In this document: positions 42,058 through 51,086 of the stretch, piece by piece
Layout of the letters: every line of letters starts with the position of its first letter
Numbering within the stretch: position 1 is the first letter of the stretch
NCBI RefSeq assembly: GCF_023630175.1
Contig: NZ_JALLIN010000025.1
Location: forward strand, 1 to 64,000
Source: Streptomyces cellostaticus
GTDB taxonomy: Bacteria > Actinomycetota > Actinomycetes > Streptomycetales > Streptomycetaceae
Direction: 5' to 3'
DNA length: 64,000 nt
Position numbers and translations under genes: made by a program
Notes under the pieces: generated by a model
What the model was told of the DNA's origin: nothing
Databases searched by the model: none
The model's input: only the letters and a program-made list of their open reading frames with translations

Positions 42058-43047
42058 GTGATCTCACCGGTCTCCCCGATGCCCAGGAGCGCCCACCGGT
42101 CCAGACCGGAGGCGACTCCCTACGTCGACCTCACGCGTGCCGAGTGGAGCGCGCTGCGGGACAAGACGCCGCTGCCGCTCACCGCCGAGGAGGTGGAGAA
42201 GCTGCGCGGGCTCGGCGACGTCATCGACCTCGACGAGGTGCGGGACATCTACCTCCCGCTGTCGCGGCTGCTCAACCTCTACGTCGGCGCCACGGACGGC
42301 CTGCGAGGCGCGCTCAACACCTTCCTCGGCGAACAGGGTTCCCAGGCCGGCACCCCGTTCGTGATAGGCGTCGCCGGTTCGGTGGCGGTCGGCAAGTCCA
42401 CCGTCGCCCGGCTGCTGCAGGCCCTGCTGTCCCGCTGGCCCGAACACCCGCGCGTCGAACTGGTGACGACCGACGGGTTCCTGCTGCCCACCAGTGAGCT
42501 GGAGTCCCGCGGCCTGATGTCGCGCAAGGGCTTCCCCGAGTCCTACGACCGCCGGGCGCTGACCCGCTTCGTCGCCGACATCAAGGCGGGCAAGGACGAG
42601 GTGACGGCCCCCGTCTACTCCCACCTGATCTACGACATCGTCCCGGACGGCAGACTCACCGTGCGCCGCCCGGACATCCTGATCGTCGAGGGGCTCAACG
42701 TCCTGCAGCCCGCCCTGCCCGGAAAGGACGGCCGCACCCGGGTCGGTCTCGCCGACTACTTCGACTTCAGCGTGTACGTCGACGCGAGCCCCGAGGACAT
42801 CGAGAGCTGGTACCTCAACCGCTTCAGGAAGCTGCGCCGGACCGCCTTCCAGAACCCGGACTCCTACTTCCGCAAGTACACCCAGGTGTCCGAGGAGGAG
42901 GCCCTCGACTACGCCCGCACCCTGTGGCGCACCATCAACAAGCCCAACCTGGTGGAGAACATCGCGCCCACCCGCGGCCGCGCCACCCTCGTCGTCCGCA
43001 AGGGCGCCGACCACAAGGTGCAGCGGCTCCGGCTGCGCAAGCTGTAG
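42058..43047 (+). CDS. coaA: Type I pantothenate kinase
   Basis: 329-residue P-loop kinase, first step of CoA synthesis. Walker A GVAGSVAVGKST (about 104-115), DGFLLP, PVYSHLIYD and IVEGLNVLQP match the CoaA family, whose members are feedback-inhibited by CoA. GTG 42058 has no ribosome site. TAACAA lies 6 nt upstream, a weak leaderless-type match. Divergent from glmS. Confidence 0.95.
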   Translation: MISPVSPMPRSAHRSRPEATPYVDLTRAEWSALRDKTPLPLTAEEVEKLRGLGDVIDLDEVRDIYLPLSRLLNLYVGATDGLRGALNTFLGEQGSQAGTPFVIGVAGSVAVGKSTVARLLQALLSRWPEHPRVELVTTDGFLLPTSELESRGLMSRKGFPESYDRRALTRFVADIKAGKDEVTAPVYSHLIYDIVPDGRLTVRRPDILIVEGLNVLQPALPGKDGRTRVGLADYFDFSVYVDASPEDIESWYLNRFRKLRRTAFQNPDSYFRKYTQVSEEEALDYARTLWRTINKPNLVENIAPTRGRATLVVRKGADHKVQRLRLRKL

Positions 43048-43084
43048 CTGTGACGTGTGCATGGAAGCCTGTTAGATGGGCGCC

Positions 43085-44032
43085 ATGCTGCATCTGCGCC
43101 TGATCACCCCGGCCGAGAAGACGGACGAGGTGGTGCGGCTGATCGAGAAGACGGTCGGCACCACGCACCTCGTGGTGCTGCCCGGCGCCGCCCGCGAACC
43201 CGCCGGGGACGTCGTCCAGTGCGACGTGGCCCGCGAGGCGTGCGACGAACTCATCGGCGCCCTGCAGCGGTTGGACCTGGAGCGGACCGGCTCCATCACG
43301 GTCGAGAACATCGACCTGTCGCTGTCCCGGCGGGCCGACCGGGCCGAGGAGGAGGCGCCCGGCGAGGCCGCGGACGCGGTGCTGTGGGAGCAGCTGACGG
43401 AGGCGACGCAGGAGGAGTCGGCCCTGTCGGTCACGTACGTCGCCTTCATCACCCTGGCCACCATGATCGCGGCCTGCGGCGTGGTGCTGGACAACGCGAT
43501 CCTGATCGTGGGCGCGATGGCGGTCGGCCCGGAGTTCGGTCCTCTGACGGGTATCTGCACGGCCCTGGTGCAGCGCCGCCCGCGCCTGGCGCTGCGCTCG
43601 GCGACCGCGCTGCTCGTGGGCTTCGCGGCGGCGATGGCGGTCACGGTCTGCTTCAGCCTGTTCATGGACGCCGTCGGACAGTTCCACCGGTCCGGCCTGG
43701 AGGGCGCGCGCCCCAGCACGGCGTTCGTCTACGCCCCGGACGCCTTCTCGTTCGTCGTGGCGATGCTGGCCGGGATCGCCGGCATCCTGTCCCTGACCTC
43801 CGCCAAGTCGGGCGCGCTGGTGGGCGTGGCCATCTCGGTGACGACCGTGCCCGCCGCCGCCAACGCCGCCGTGGCCCTCGCCTACGGCGACCCGGGCCAG
43901 ACGGCCGGCTCGACGAAGCAGCTCCTGCTGAACCTGCTGGGCATCGTCCTGGCCGGCACCCTGACCCTCCTGGCCCAGAAGTGGCTCTGGGCCAGGCAGC
44001 GCCGGCAGCGGCCGAACGTCGAAGGGGCCTAG
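43085..44032 (+). CDS. DUF389 integral membrane protein
   Basis: 315 residues. The N-terminal soluble domain (about 1-95) is ACT/ferredoxin-like. A membrane part follows with about five or six helices (about 118-310; ITLATMIAACGVVLDNAILIVGAMAVGPEFGPLTG carries the family's central motif, split here into two helices). DUF389/TIGR00341 proteins have no established transport substrate. ATG 43085 is preceded by weak signals; an ATG at 43076 would add three residues. 37 bp after coaA. Confidence 0.85.
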   Translation: MLHLRLITPAEKTDEVVRLIEKTVGTTHLVVLPGAAREPAGDVVQCDVAREACDELIGALQRLDLERTGSITVENIDLSLSRRADRAEEEAPGEAADAVLWEQLTEATQEESALSVTYVAFITLATMIAACGVVLDNAILIVGAMAVGPEFGPLTGICTALVQRRPRLALRSATALLVGFAAAMAVTVCFSLFMDAVGQFHRSGLEGARPSTAFVYAPDAFSFVVAMLAGIAGILSLTSAKSGALVGVAISVTTVPAAANAAVALAYGDPGQTAGSTKQLLLNLLGIVLAGTLTLLAQKWLWARQRRQRPNVEGA

Positions 44033-44041
44033 GCCGGTTGC

Positions 44042-44080
44042 GAGGGTCCCGCGGCCGCCCGCAGGGCGGGCGGCACCCTC
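44042..44080. terminator. Bidirectional terminator between the DUF389 gene and glmM
   Basis: Inner 9-bp stem (GCCGCCCGC/GCGGGCGGC, 3-nt loop) and outer 6-bp stem GAGGGT/ACCCTC separated by an internal loop. Confidence 0.75.
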
Positions 44081-44111
44081 ACGACCGGCCCTGAGGGCTG
44101 TCCCGGCGGCC

Positions 44112-45470
44112 TCAGCCCAGGGCCGACTTCACGGCGTCGGCGAGACGTCCGGCGACGGACCGGGCCTGGTCGATGTCGGCCGCCTCGACCATCACCCGCA
44201 CCAGCGGTTCGGTGCCCGAGGGGCGCAGCAGCACCCGTCCCGTCTCGCCCAGCTCGCGCTCCGCCTCGGTGACGGCCGCGGCCAGGTCGGCGGACGTCCG
44301 CACCCGGGACTTGTCGACGTCCGGGACGTTGATCAGGACCTGCGGCAGGCGCTCCATCACCGAGGCCAGCTCCCGCAGCGTACGGCCGGTCTGCGCGACC
44401 CGCGCCGCGAGCAGCAGCCCGGTCAGCGTGCCGTCCCCGGTCGTCGCGTGGTCGAGGATGATCACGTGTCCGGACTGCTCGCCGCCGAGGGCGTAGTCCT
44501 TCTCCTTCATCTCCTCCAGCACGTACCGGTCGCCGACGGCGGTCTGCACGAGGTGGATGCCCTCCCGCTCCATCGCCAGCTTGAAGCCCAGGTTCGACAT
44601 GACCGTCGCGACGACCGTGTCGGAGCGCAGCTCGGAACGCTCCCGCATCGCCAGCGCGAGCACGGCGAGGATCTGGTCGCCGTCGACCTCCTCGCCGGTG
44701 TGGTCCACGGCCAGGCAGCGGTCGGCGTCACCGTCGTGCGCGATGCCGAGATCGGCGCCCTGCTCGACGACGGCCGCCTTCAGTTTCGCCAGGTGGGTGG
44801 AGCCGCAGCCGTCGTTGATGTTGAGCCCGTCCGGCTCGGCGCCGATCGTGACGACCTGGGCGCCGGCCCGCGAGAACACCTCCGGCGAGACCCCCGAGGC
44901 CGCGCCGTGCGCCTCGTCGAGGACGATCTTCAGGCCGTCGAGGCGGTTCGGCAGCGCGCCGAGCAGGTGCCCGACGTAGCGCTCGGACCCCTCGTCGTAC
45001 GGACGCGCCCGCCCGACCCCGGCACCGGTGGGACGCTCCCACGGCTCGCCGTGGCGGTGGGACTCGTACACCGACTCGATCCGGTCCTCCAGCTCGTCGG
45101 CGAGCTTGTGACCGCCGCGGGCGAAGAACTTGATGCCGTTGTCCGGCATGGCGTTGTGGCTGGCGGAGAGCATCACCCCGAGGTCGGCGCCGAGCGCGCC
45201 GGTCAGGAACGCCACCGCCGGCGTCGGCAGCACGCCGACCCGCAGGACGTCCACGCCCGCGCTGGCCAGGCCCGCGACCACGGCCGCCTCCAGGAACTCC
45301 CCGGACGCGCGCGGGTCCCGTCCGACCACGGCCGTCGGCCTGTGGCCCTCGAAGGTGCCCGCCTCGGCCAGCACGTGCGCCGCCGCCACGGACAGGCCGA
45401 GCGCCATCTCGGCCGTCAGGTCCGCGTTGGCGACACCGCGCACGCCGTCCGTACCGAAGAGTCGTCCCAC
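44112..45470 (-). CDS. glmM: Phosphoglucosamine mutase
   Basis: 452-residue alpha-phosphohexomutase converting GlcN-6-P to GlcN-1-P. Phospho-Ser104 in LSASHNAMPDN, Mg-binding DGDADR, and the sugar-binding GGEQSGHV motif are intact. GTG 45470 (VGRLFGTDGVRG) follows AGGAGG; an in-frame ATG further up (45521) lacks support. Length is typical. Works with GlmS nearby and follows the rpsI terminator. Confidence 0.96.
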   Translation of the reverse strand: MGRLFGTDGVRGVANADLTAEMALGLSVAAAHVLAEAGTFEGHRPTAVVGRDPRASGEFLEAAVVAGLASAGVDVLRVGVLPTPAVAFLTGALGADLGVMLSASHNAMPDNGIKFFARGGHKLADELEDRIESVYESHRHGEPWERPTGAGVGRARPYDEGSERYVGHLLGALPNRLDGLKIVLDEAHGAASGVSPEVFSRAGAQVVTIGAEPDGLNINDGCGSTHLAKLKAAVVEQGADLGIAHDGDADRCLAVDHTGEEVDGDQILAVLALAMRERSELRSDTVVATVMSNLGFKLAMEREGIHLVQTAVGDRYVLEEMKEKDYALGGEQSGHVIILDHATTGDGTLTGLLLAARVAQTGRTLRELASVMERLPQVLINVPDVDKSRVRTSADLAAAVTEAERELGETGRVLLRPSGTEPLVRVMVEAADIDQARSVAGRLADAVKSALG

Positions 45471-45584
45471 TTGTCCTCCTGAGGAAGCGTCCATGCTGCC
45501 GGGAATCATGGCAGACGCCACGACTCCCGATCACACAAGCCTTTGAGCGTCTTGTGTCGTTATACGCCCTTGGGCTGTGATAAA

Positions 45585-45626
45585 CGAACGCCCCGGCGGC
45601 ACAGAGGCGTGCCGCCGGGGCGTTCG
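45585..45626 (-). terminator. rplM-rpsI operon terminator
   Basis: 18-bp perfect stem with a 6-nt loop, 22 nt past the rpsI stop. The downstream minus-strand sequence has a short T-rich run. Confidence 0.92.
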
Positions 45627-45648
45627 GAGTACGAGCAGGCCGCTGTGA

Positions 45649-46161
45649 TTAGCGCTTGCTGTACTGCGGGGCCTTGCGGGCCTTCTTCAGACCGGCCTTC
45701 TTGCGCTCGACCGCACGGTCGTCGCGCTTGAGGAAGCCGGCCTTCTTCAGCGGGCCGCGGTTGTTGTCGACGTCGGCCTCGTTCAGCGCACGGGCGACAC
45801 CGAGACGGAGCGCACCGGCCTGACCGGAGACGCCGCCACCCGCGATACGGGCGATGACGTCGTAGCGGCCCTCGAGCTCGAGCACCTTGAAGGGCTCGTT
45901 GACTTCCTGCTGGTGCACCTTGTTCGGGAAGTAGTCCTCGAGGGTGCGACCGTTGATCTTCCACTTGCCGGTGCCCGGGACGATCCGGACGCGGGCGATG
46001 GCGTTCTTGCGACGGCCCAGGCCGGCGGCCGGCTGGGGCTCGCCGAAGCGGGAGGCCATGGACTCCGAGGTGTACTCACCCTCGACGGGGACCTCGGACT
46101 CGGTGGTGTAGCTGTCGATGTCAAGCTCTTCGAGCGGCTGCTCGGCAGTGGTCTCGGCCAC
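45649..46161 (-). CDS. rpsI: 30S ribosomal protein S9 (uS9)
   Basis: 170 residues, about 40 longer than E. coli S9 because of an acidic N-terminal extension (begins VAETTAEQPLEELDIDSY). The core GLGRRKNAIARVR and the C-terminal AVERKKAGLKKARKAPQYSKR, whose last residues reach the P-site tRNA, are conserved. GTG 46161 follows AGGAGA. 43 bp after rplM; terminator follows. Confidence 0.97.
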   Translation of the reverse strand: MAETTAEQPLEELDIDSYTTESEVPVEGEYTSESMASRFGEPQPAAGLGRRKNAIARVRIVPGTGKWKINGRTLEDYFPNKVHQQEVNEPFKVLELEGRYDVIARIAGGGVSGQAGALRLGVARALNEADVDNNRGPLKKAGFLKRDDRAVERKKAGLKKARKAPQYSKR

Positions 46162-46204
46162 GATTCTCCTCGGATTCTCTGTCGGTCTTAGGGGGTGGCC
46201 GGAA

Positions 46205-46648
46205 TTACTGCGCGACCTGGGTGATCTCGAACGGCACCGGCTGCTGGGCAGCGTGCGGGTGCTGGTCACCCTTGTAGACCTTCAGCTTCGAGAGCATCTG
46301 ACGGCCCAGGGAGTTCTTGGGGAGCATGCCCTTGACGGCCTTCTCGACGGCCTTCTCCGGGTTCTTGTCCATCAGCTCGTCGTAGCGGACGGAACGCAGA
46401 CCACCCGGGTAGCCGGAGTGGCGGTACGCCATCTTCTGGGTCCGCTTGTTGCCGGACAGGTGCACCTTGTCGGCGTTGATGATGATGACGAAGTCACCAG
46501 CGTCGACGTGCGGCGCGTAGATCGGCTTGTGCTTGCCCCGGAGAAGGGTCGCTGCGGTGGTGGCGAGACGGCCCAGAACAACGTCCTGAGCGTCGATGAC
46601 GTGCCACTGGCGCGTCACATCGCCGGGCTTGGGGCTGTACGTACGCAC
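46205..46648 (-). CDS. rplM: 50S ribosomal protein L13 (uL13)
   Basis: 147 residues, early-assembly 23S rRNA-binding protein. WHVIDAQDVVLGRLATTAATLLRGK and YPGGLR, MLPKNSLGRQMLSKLKVY are family-typical. GTG 46648 was chosen over longer frames because VRTYSPKPGD is the usual actinobacterial start. A TTGACC-N18-TAACCT promoter gives a leader of about 170 nt. Forms an operon with rpsI. Confidence 0.97.
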   Translation of the reverse strand: MRTYSPKPGDVTRQWHVIDAQDVVLGRLATTAATLLRGKHKPIYAPHVDAGDFVIIINADKVHLSGNKRTQKMAYRHSGYPGGLRSVRYDELMDKNPEKAVEKAVKGMLPKNSLGRQMLSKLKVYKGDQHPHAAQQPVPFEITQVAQ

Positions 46649-46826
46649 GGTTCGTAGCCTTCGCTTCGAGTGAATGGTCCTGAACAGGTCACCGAAACGA
46701 TCACGACAGCCTGAGCCACTGCGGCGACGCATACCGCGTACGTGGGGTTGCTGGTCATCGGTTTGGTGGACCGGTGTAAGGGCCCGTCCCGTGAGAATGA
46801 GCAAGCCAATACACAACGAAGAAGCA

Positions 46827-46856
46827 GGTTACCTGGACGCCCCCGGACGGGTCAAA
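46827..46856 (-). promoter_or_regulatory. rplM-rpsI promoter
   Basis: TTGACC (46856-46851) and TAACCT (46832-46827) spaced 18 nt, a good principal-sigma match. Start expected near 46820. Confidence 0.65.
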
Positions 46857-46923
46857 ACGAGGCATGCCGACGGACAAAGCTGGCATGCCGCCGCTCGCGG
46901 CCCGGTTTCGGCCGCCCCCCGTC

Positions 46924-46929
46924 TAAGAT
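46924..46929 (+). promoter_or_regulatory. -10 element for a probable leaderless mRNA
   Basis: TAAGAT, then 7 nt, then ATG 46937. No Shine-Dalgarno sequence. Confidence 0.45.
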
Positions 46930-46936
46930 GCGCCCC

Positions 46937-47818
46937 ATGAGTTACGGGCAGGGGGGACCCCAGTCCCAGTGGGATCCCTGGAAACCTAATTCCCAGCAGC
47001 CCTGGACCAGCGGCGGTGACGACGGAACCCCCGACTGGGCCGCGCTCGCCGAGGCGTCCGAGACACGGCACAGGCGTCGACGGCTGCTGTTCATCGGCGG
47101 CGGCGCGCTGGCCACGATCGGTGTCGGCACGGCCGTCGCCATGGCCGTGGTCTCCGCGAACGGCGACAACGACGCCTCCGGCACGCCCACCAAGCTGCCC
47201 GCCAGCGCCTCCCTGCCCAGCGGCTCGGCCACGGCACCGTCCTTCGCGCCCACCAGCGCCCCGCCGCCGCTGGACCCGAAGGACTTCATAGCCAGCGCCA
47301 AGAAGGACACCGCCCCGCTGAGTCCGGAGACGCTGTTCCCGGGCACCCGCCTGACCATGGGCGAGACGGTGTACAAGAAGGGCGCCACCGCCGACACCAG
47401 GAACTGCGCCTCGGCCGCGGGCGGCAACCTGCCGAAGATCCTCACCGCGGGCGGCTGCACCCGGCTGATGCGGGTGAGCTACGTCAACGGCGACATCGCC
47501 GTCACGGTCGGTGTCGCGGTCTTCGACGACGAGGCGCGGGCCACGAAGGTCAAGTCCCAGGCGGGCAGCGAGAAGAGCCTGGTCAACTCCCTGGCCGGCA
47601 AGGGCATCAAGAACTTCTGCGACTCCGCGATCTGCCGGACGACCACGAACGCCTACGGCCGCTACGCCTACTTCACGATCACCGGCTTCACCGGCGGCAA
47701 GAACGTCACCACCAAGGACACCAAGGTGTTCCGCACCGGCGACGACCTGGCCCAGTTCACCGTCAACCAGATCCACCGCCGCGGCCAGGCGCAGGCCTCC
47801 GCGGCGGCGAACCGGTAG
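46937..47818 (+). CDS. Single-pass membrane protein with extracytoplasmic domain, unknown function
   Basis: 293 residues. A Gly/Gln/Trp/Pro-rich cytoplasmic start (MSYGQGGPQSQWDPW, then PDWAALAE) precedes one helix (about 51-74, LLFIGGGALATIGVGTAVAMAVV). A Ser/Pro-rich spacer and an outer domain (about 115-290) follow. That domain has four Cys, in NCASAAGG, GGCTRLMR and FCDSAICRTT, which could form two disulfides. No family recognised. ATG 46937 fits a leaderless promoter; ATG 46928 would add three residues. Ends 1 nt from the truA stop. Confidence 0.8.
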   Translation: MSYGQGGPQSQWDPWKPNSQQPWTSGGDDGTPDWAALAEASETRHRRRRLLFIGGGALATIGVGTAVAMAVVSANGDNDASGTPTKLPASASLPSGSATAPSFAPTSAPPPLDPKDFIASAKKDTAPLSPETLFPGTRLTMGETVYKKGATADTRNCASAAGGNLPKILTAGGCTRLMRVSYVNGDIAVTVGVAVFDDEARATKVKSQAGSEKSLVNSLAGKGIKNFCDSAICRTTTNAYGRYAYFTITGFTGGKNVTTKDTKVFRTGDDLAQFTVNQIHRRGQAQASAAANR

Positions 47819-47819
47819 C

Positions 47820-48674
47820 TCAGCAGCACCCCGCCGACGGAAGCGACCGCTTGTTCCGGGCCTCCTTGTTCCGGGCGGCCAGCAGTTCGTCGGCGGGATA
47901 GCCGACCTCCTCCAGGGTCAGCCCGTGCGGCCGCACGACGTGCACGGCGCTGTCCCTCACCCCGGCGGCCAGCACCTTCCCGGGCCACTCCGGCCCCCGG
48001 TGCCCGTCCCCCACGAACAAGAGCGCGCCGATCAGCGAACGCACCATGTTGTGGCAGAAGGCGTCGGCGCGGACCGTGGCCGTGACGACGCCGTCGCCGC
48101 CGCGCACCAGGCTCAGTTCCTGGAGGGTGCGGATCGTGGTCGCGCCCTCGCGCCGCTTGCAGTAGGCGGCGAAGTCGTGCTCACCGACCAGCGCCCGCGC
48201 GGCCTCGTTCATCGCGTCCACGTCGAGCGGCCAGTCGTGCCACAGGACGTGGCCCCGCAGCAGGGGGTCCACTCCGCCGGGGTTGTCGGTGACCCGGTAG
48301 GCGTAGCGCCGCCAGACGGCCGAGAAGCGGGCGTTGAAACCGGCCGGGGCCTCACTGAGCCGCCACACCCGGACGTCCTTGGACAGCCGTCCGGCGAGCC
48401 GCTTCAGCAGCTTCTCGCGGTGTTCCGCCCACAGCTCGGCGGGCAGGTCGACGTGCGCGACCTGGCCGCGCGCGTGCACCCCGGCGTCCGTCCGCCCGGC
48501 CACCGTCAGTTCGTACGTCTCCTTCGACCGCGTCACGGTCCGCAGGGCGTCCTCGATCTCCCCCTGCACGGTCCGCCTGCCGCCGGCCTGCTTGGCCCAG
48601 CCGTGGAAGTCGGTGCCGTCGTAGGACAGGTCGAGGCGGATGCGTACGTGTCCGGGCTGTACTTCGTCACTCAC
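47820..48674 (-). CDS. truA: tRNA pseudouridine(38-40) synthase
   Basis: 284 residues. Converts U38-U40 of tRNA anticodon arms to pseudouridine. The catalytic Asp is in AGRTDAGVHARGQVAH (about 61-76), with YDGTDFHGWAKQ at the N-terminus and RADAFCHNMVRSLIGALL. GTG 48674 follows GAGAGGA. Downstream of rplQ behind a hairpin, as in other actinobacteria. Confidence 0.96.
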   Translation of the reverse strand: MSDEVQPGHVRIRLDLSYDGTDFHGWAKQAGGRRTVQGEIEDALRTVTRSKETYELTVAGRTDAGVHARGQVAHVDLPAELWAEHREKLLKRLAGRLSKDVRVWRLSEAPAGFNARFSAVWRRYAYRVTDNPGGVDPLLRGHVLWHDWPLDVDAMNEAARALVGEHDFAAYCKRREGATTIRTLQELSLVRGGDGVVTATVRADAFCHNMVRSLIGALLFVGDGHRGPEWPGKVLAAGVRDSAVHVVRPHGLTLEEVGYPADELLAARNKEARNKRSLPSAGCC

Positions 48675-48694
48675 ACAGGAATCCTCTCAAGTAC

Positions 48695-48733
48695 GCGAAA
48701 GCGGGCCCGCCCCGGAGGGCGGACCCGCTTCGC
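48695..48733 (-). terminator. rplQ terminator hairpin
   Basis: About 15-bp stem with one bulge and one mismatch, 16 nt past the rplQ stop and just before truA. Confidence 0.7.
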
Positions 48734-48748
48734 GCGTCAGGCAGAGCC

Positions 48749-49252
48749 TCAGGCGTCCTTGCTGCCTTCGCCGGCCGCGTCCGCGGCGGGCTCGGCCGGA
48801 GCCTCGGTGGTCTCCTGGGCCTTGGCCTCGTCCGACTCCTTGACCGCACGCTTGGTGGCGGCCTCGGCCTCACCCACGGCCTTCTGCTGCACCGTCAGCG
48901 CCTCGACCAGCTCGATGACGGCCATGGGCGCGTTGTCGCCACGGCGGTTACCGATCTTGGTGATGCGGGTGTAGCCACCGGGACGGTTCTCGTAGCGCGG
49001 GCCGATCTCGGTGAAGAGCGTGTGGACGACGCTCTTGTCCGTGATCACCTGGAGCACCTGGCGGCGGTTGTGAAGGTCGCCCTTCTTCGCCTTGGTGACC
49101 AGACGCTCGGCGTACGGGCGCAGGCGGCGGGCCTTCGCCTCGGTGGTGGTGATGCGGCCGTGCTCGAAGAGCGCCTTCGCGAGGTTCGCGAGGAGCAGCT
49201 TCTCGTGCGCGGCGCTGCCGCCCAGACGGGCACCCTTGGTGGGCTTCGGCAT
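48749..49252 (-). CDS. rplQ: 50S ribosomal protein L17 (bL17)
   Basis: 167 residues, about 40 more than E. coli L17. The core (PTKGARLGGSAAHEKLLLANLAKALFEHGRI and AERLVTKAKKGDLHNRR) is conserved. The C-terminal 45 residues are an Ala/Glu-rich acidic tail of unknown role. Two hairpins separate it from rpoA, so it may have partly separate expression. Confidence 0.96.
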   Translation of the reverse strand: MPKPTKGARLGGSAAHEKLLLANLAKALFEHGRITTTEAKARRLRPYAERLVTKAKKGDLHNRRQVLQVITDKSVVHTLFTEIGPRYENRPGGYTRITKIGNRRGDNAPMAVIELVEALTVQQKAVGEAEAATKRAVKESDEAKAQETTEAPAEPAADAAGEGSKDA

Positions 49253-49331
49253 TGTTCTTCTCCTGTGTGTCTGCCCCGGCCGTATCAGGTACCGGGGTCA
49301 GTATCCGAGCAGACGGTTGTCTGTCGGAGAT

Positions 49332-49354
49332 CCGGGGCCGCTTGCCGGCCCCGG
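49332..49354 (-). terminator. Hairpin between rpoA and rplQ
   Basis: 9-bp stem CCGGGGCCG/CGGCCCCGG with a 5-nt loop. A second GC-rich hairpin follows near 49358-49385. May attenuate read-through into rplQ. Confidence 0.5.
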
Positions 49355-49443
49355 AAGGGCCCGCGCCCCCGGGGGGACGCGGGGCGCCGCGTGACCCGCC
49401 GGAACGGGTACGCGGCCGCAGAACCGGCCTCCTCGCGGAGGGC

Positions 49444-50466
49444 TCAGTACTGCTCGGTCTCCACGAAACCCGCGTCCGCGTCGTCGTCCGCCCCGAAGGC
49501 GTCCGCGGCGGCGGTCGGGTCGAATCCGGGCGGGCTGTCCTTCAGGGCCAGGCCCATGCCGGCCAGCTTCGCCTTGACCTCGTCGATGGACTTCGCACCG
49601 AAGTTGCGGATGTCCAGGAGATCGGCCTCGGAGCGGGCGACGAGCTCACCCACGGAGTGGATGCCCTCGCGCTTGAGGCAGTTGTACGACCGAACGGTGA
49701 GCTCGAGCTCCTCGATCGGCAGGGCCAGGTCGGCGGCCAGGGCGGCGTCCGTCGGGGACGGGCCCATGTCGATGCCCTCGGCGTCGATGTTCAGCTCGCG
49801 GGCGAGACCGAACAGCTCGACCAGGGTCTTGCCGGCGGAGGCCATGGCGTCACGGGGACGCATCGCCTGCTTGGTCTCGACGTCGACGATCAGCTTGTCG
49901 AAGTCGGTGCGCTGCTCGACACGGGTGGCCTCGACCTTGTACGTGACCTTGAGCACCGGCGAGTAGATGGAGTCGACCGGGATACGGCCGATCTCCTGGC
50001 CCACCTGCTTGTTCTGCACGGCGGAGACGTAGCCGCGACCGCGCTCGACGGTCAGCTCCATCTCCAGCTTGCCCTTGCCGTTGAGCGTGGCGAGGACGAG
50101 GTCGGGGTTGTGCACCTCGACACCGGCCGGGGGCGCGATGTCGGCGGCGGTGACCATGCCCGGGCCCTGCTTGCGCAGGTACATCACGACCGGCTCGTCG
50201 TGCTCCGAGGAGACGACGAGCTGCTTGATGTTGAGGATCAGGTCGGTGACGTCCTCCTTGACGCCCGGCACGGTGGTGAACTCGTGCAGGACGCCGTCGA
50301 TGCGGATGCTGGTGACAGCGGCACCGGGGATCGACGACAGGAGGGTGCGGCGGAGCGAGTTGCCGAGGGTGTAGCCGAAGCCCGGCTCCAGCGGCTCGAT
50401 CACGAACCGGGAGCGGAACTCGTCGACGACCTCTTCGGTCAACGAGGGACGCTGAGCGATCAGCAT
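49444..50466 (-). CDS. rpoA: RNA polymerase alpha subunit
   Basis: 340 residues. The N-terminal domain (about 1-235) starts polymerase assembly: FRSRFVIEPLEPGFGYTLGNSLRRTLLSSIPGAAV is split across its first strand and helix. The C-terminal domain (about 255-318: LELTVRSYNCLKREGIHSVGELVARSEADLLDIRNFGAKS, a continuous helical region) contacts UP elements and activators. An acidic tail ends the protein. Start ATG 50466. Preceded by rpsK and a hairpin. Confidence 0.98.
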   Translation of the reverse strand: MLIAQRPSLTEEVVDEFRSRFVIEPLEPGFGYTLGNSLRRTLLSSIPGAAVTSIRIDGVLHEFTTVPGVKEDVTDLILNIKQLVVSSEHDEPVVMYLRKQGPGMVTAADIAPPAGVEVHNPDLVLATLNGKGKLEMELTVERGRGYVSAVQNKQVGQEIGRIPVDSIYSPVLKVTYKVEATRVEQRTDFDKLIVDVETKQAMRPRDAMASAGKTLVELFGLARELNIDAEGIDMGPSPTDAALAADLALPIEELELTVRSYNCLKREGIHSVGELVARSEADLLDIRNFGAKSIDEVKAKLAGMGLALKDSPPGFDPTAAADAFGADDDADAGFVETEQY

Positions 50467-50555
50467 GTGTGGATCAGATCCTTCATTCGTGGACGCCCGC
50501 TATTTGACGCCCGACGGAAACCGCGCCCGTGAGAAGCGCGGGTACTGCAAGGGTA

Positions 50556-50590
50556 CGGGCGGTACGCCCCTTACGGAGCAGTACCGCCCG
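50556..50590 (-). terminator. Hairpin between rpsK and rpoA
   Basis: 10-bp perfect stem CGGGCGGTAC/GTACCGCCCG with a 15-nt loop, 22 nt past rpsK. Attenuator or partial terminator (inference). Confidence 0.5.
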
Positions 50591-50611
50591 GATCCCGAGA
50601 ACAGCCTGGCC

Positions 50612-51016
50612 TCAGACGCGGCGGCGCTTCGGCGGGCGGCAGCCGTTGTGCGGGGTCGGGGTGACGTCCTGGATGGAGCCGACCTCGAGGCCCGTGGCCT
50701 GCAGGGAACGGATCGCGGTCTCACGACCGGAGCCCGGGCCCTTGACGAACACGTCGACCTTGCGCATGCCGTGCTCCTGCGCGCGGCGGGCGGCCGACTC
50801 GGCGGCCATCTGCGCGGCGAACGGCGTGGACTTCCGGGAGCCCTTGAAGCCGACGTGGCCGGCGGAGGCCCAGGAGATCACGTTGCCGGACGGGTCCGTG
50901 ATCGAGACGATGGTGTTGTTGAACGTGCTCTTGATGTGCGCGTGGCCGTGAGCGACGTTCTTCTTTTCCTTGCGGCGCACCTTCTTGGCAGCGCCCTGAC
51001 GACCCTTGGGGGGCAT
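50612..51016 (-). CDS. rpsK: 30S ribosomal protein S11 (uS11)
   Basis: 134 residues, platform protein next to the E-site mRNA. VAHGHAHIKSTFNNTIVSITD and GPGSGRETAIRSLQATGLEV, DVTPTPHNGCRPPKRRRV are invariant features. Start ATG 51016. Between rpsM (70 bp upstream) and rpoA. Confidence 0.98.
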   Translation of the reverse strand: MPPKGRQGAAKKVRRKEKKNVAHGHAHIKSTFNNTIVSITDPSGNVISWASAGHVGFKGSRKSTPFAAQMAAESAARRAQEHGMRKVDVFVKGPGSGRETAIRSLQATGLEVGSIQDVTPTPHNGCRPPKRRRV

Positions 51017-51086
51017 CTACAAACTCCTACGGGGAGGTGGTCGGTCCTACAGCGAAGACCGCTGATGAAGCGTTGTCCGCTGAGGA

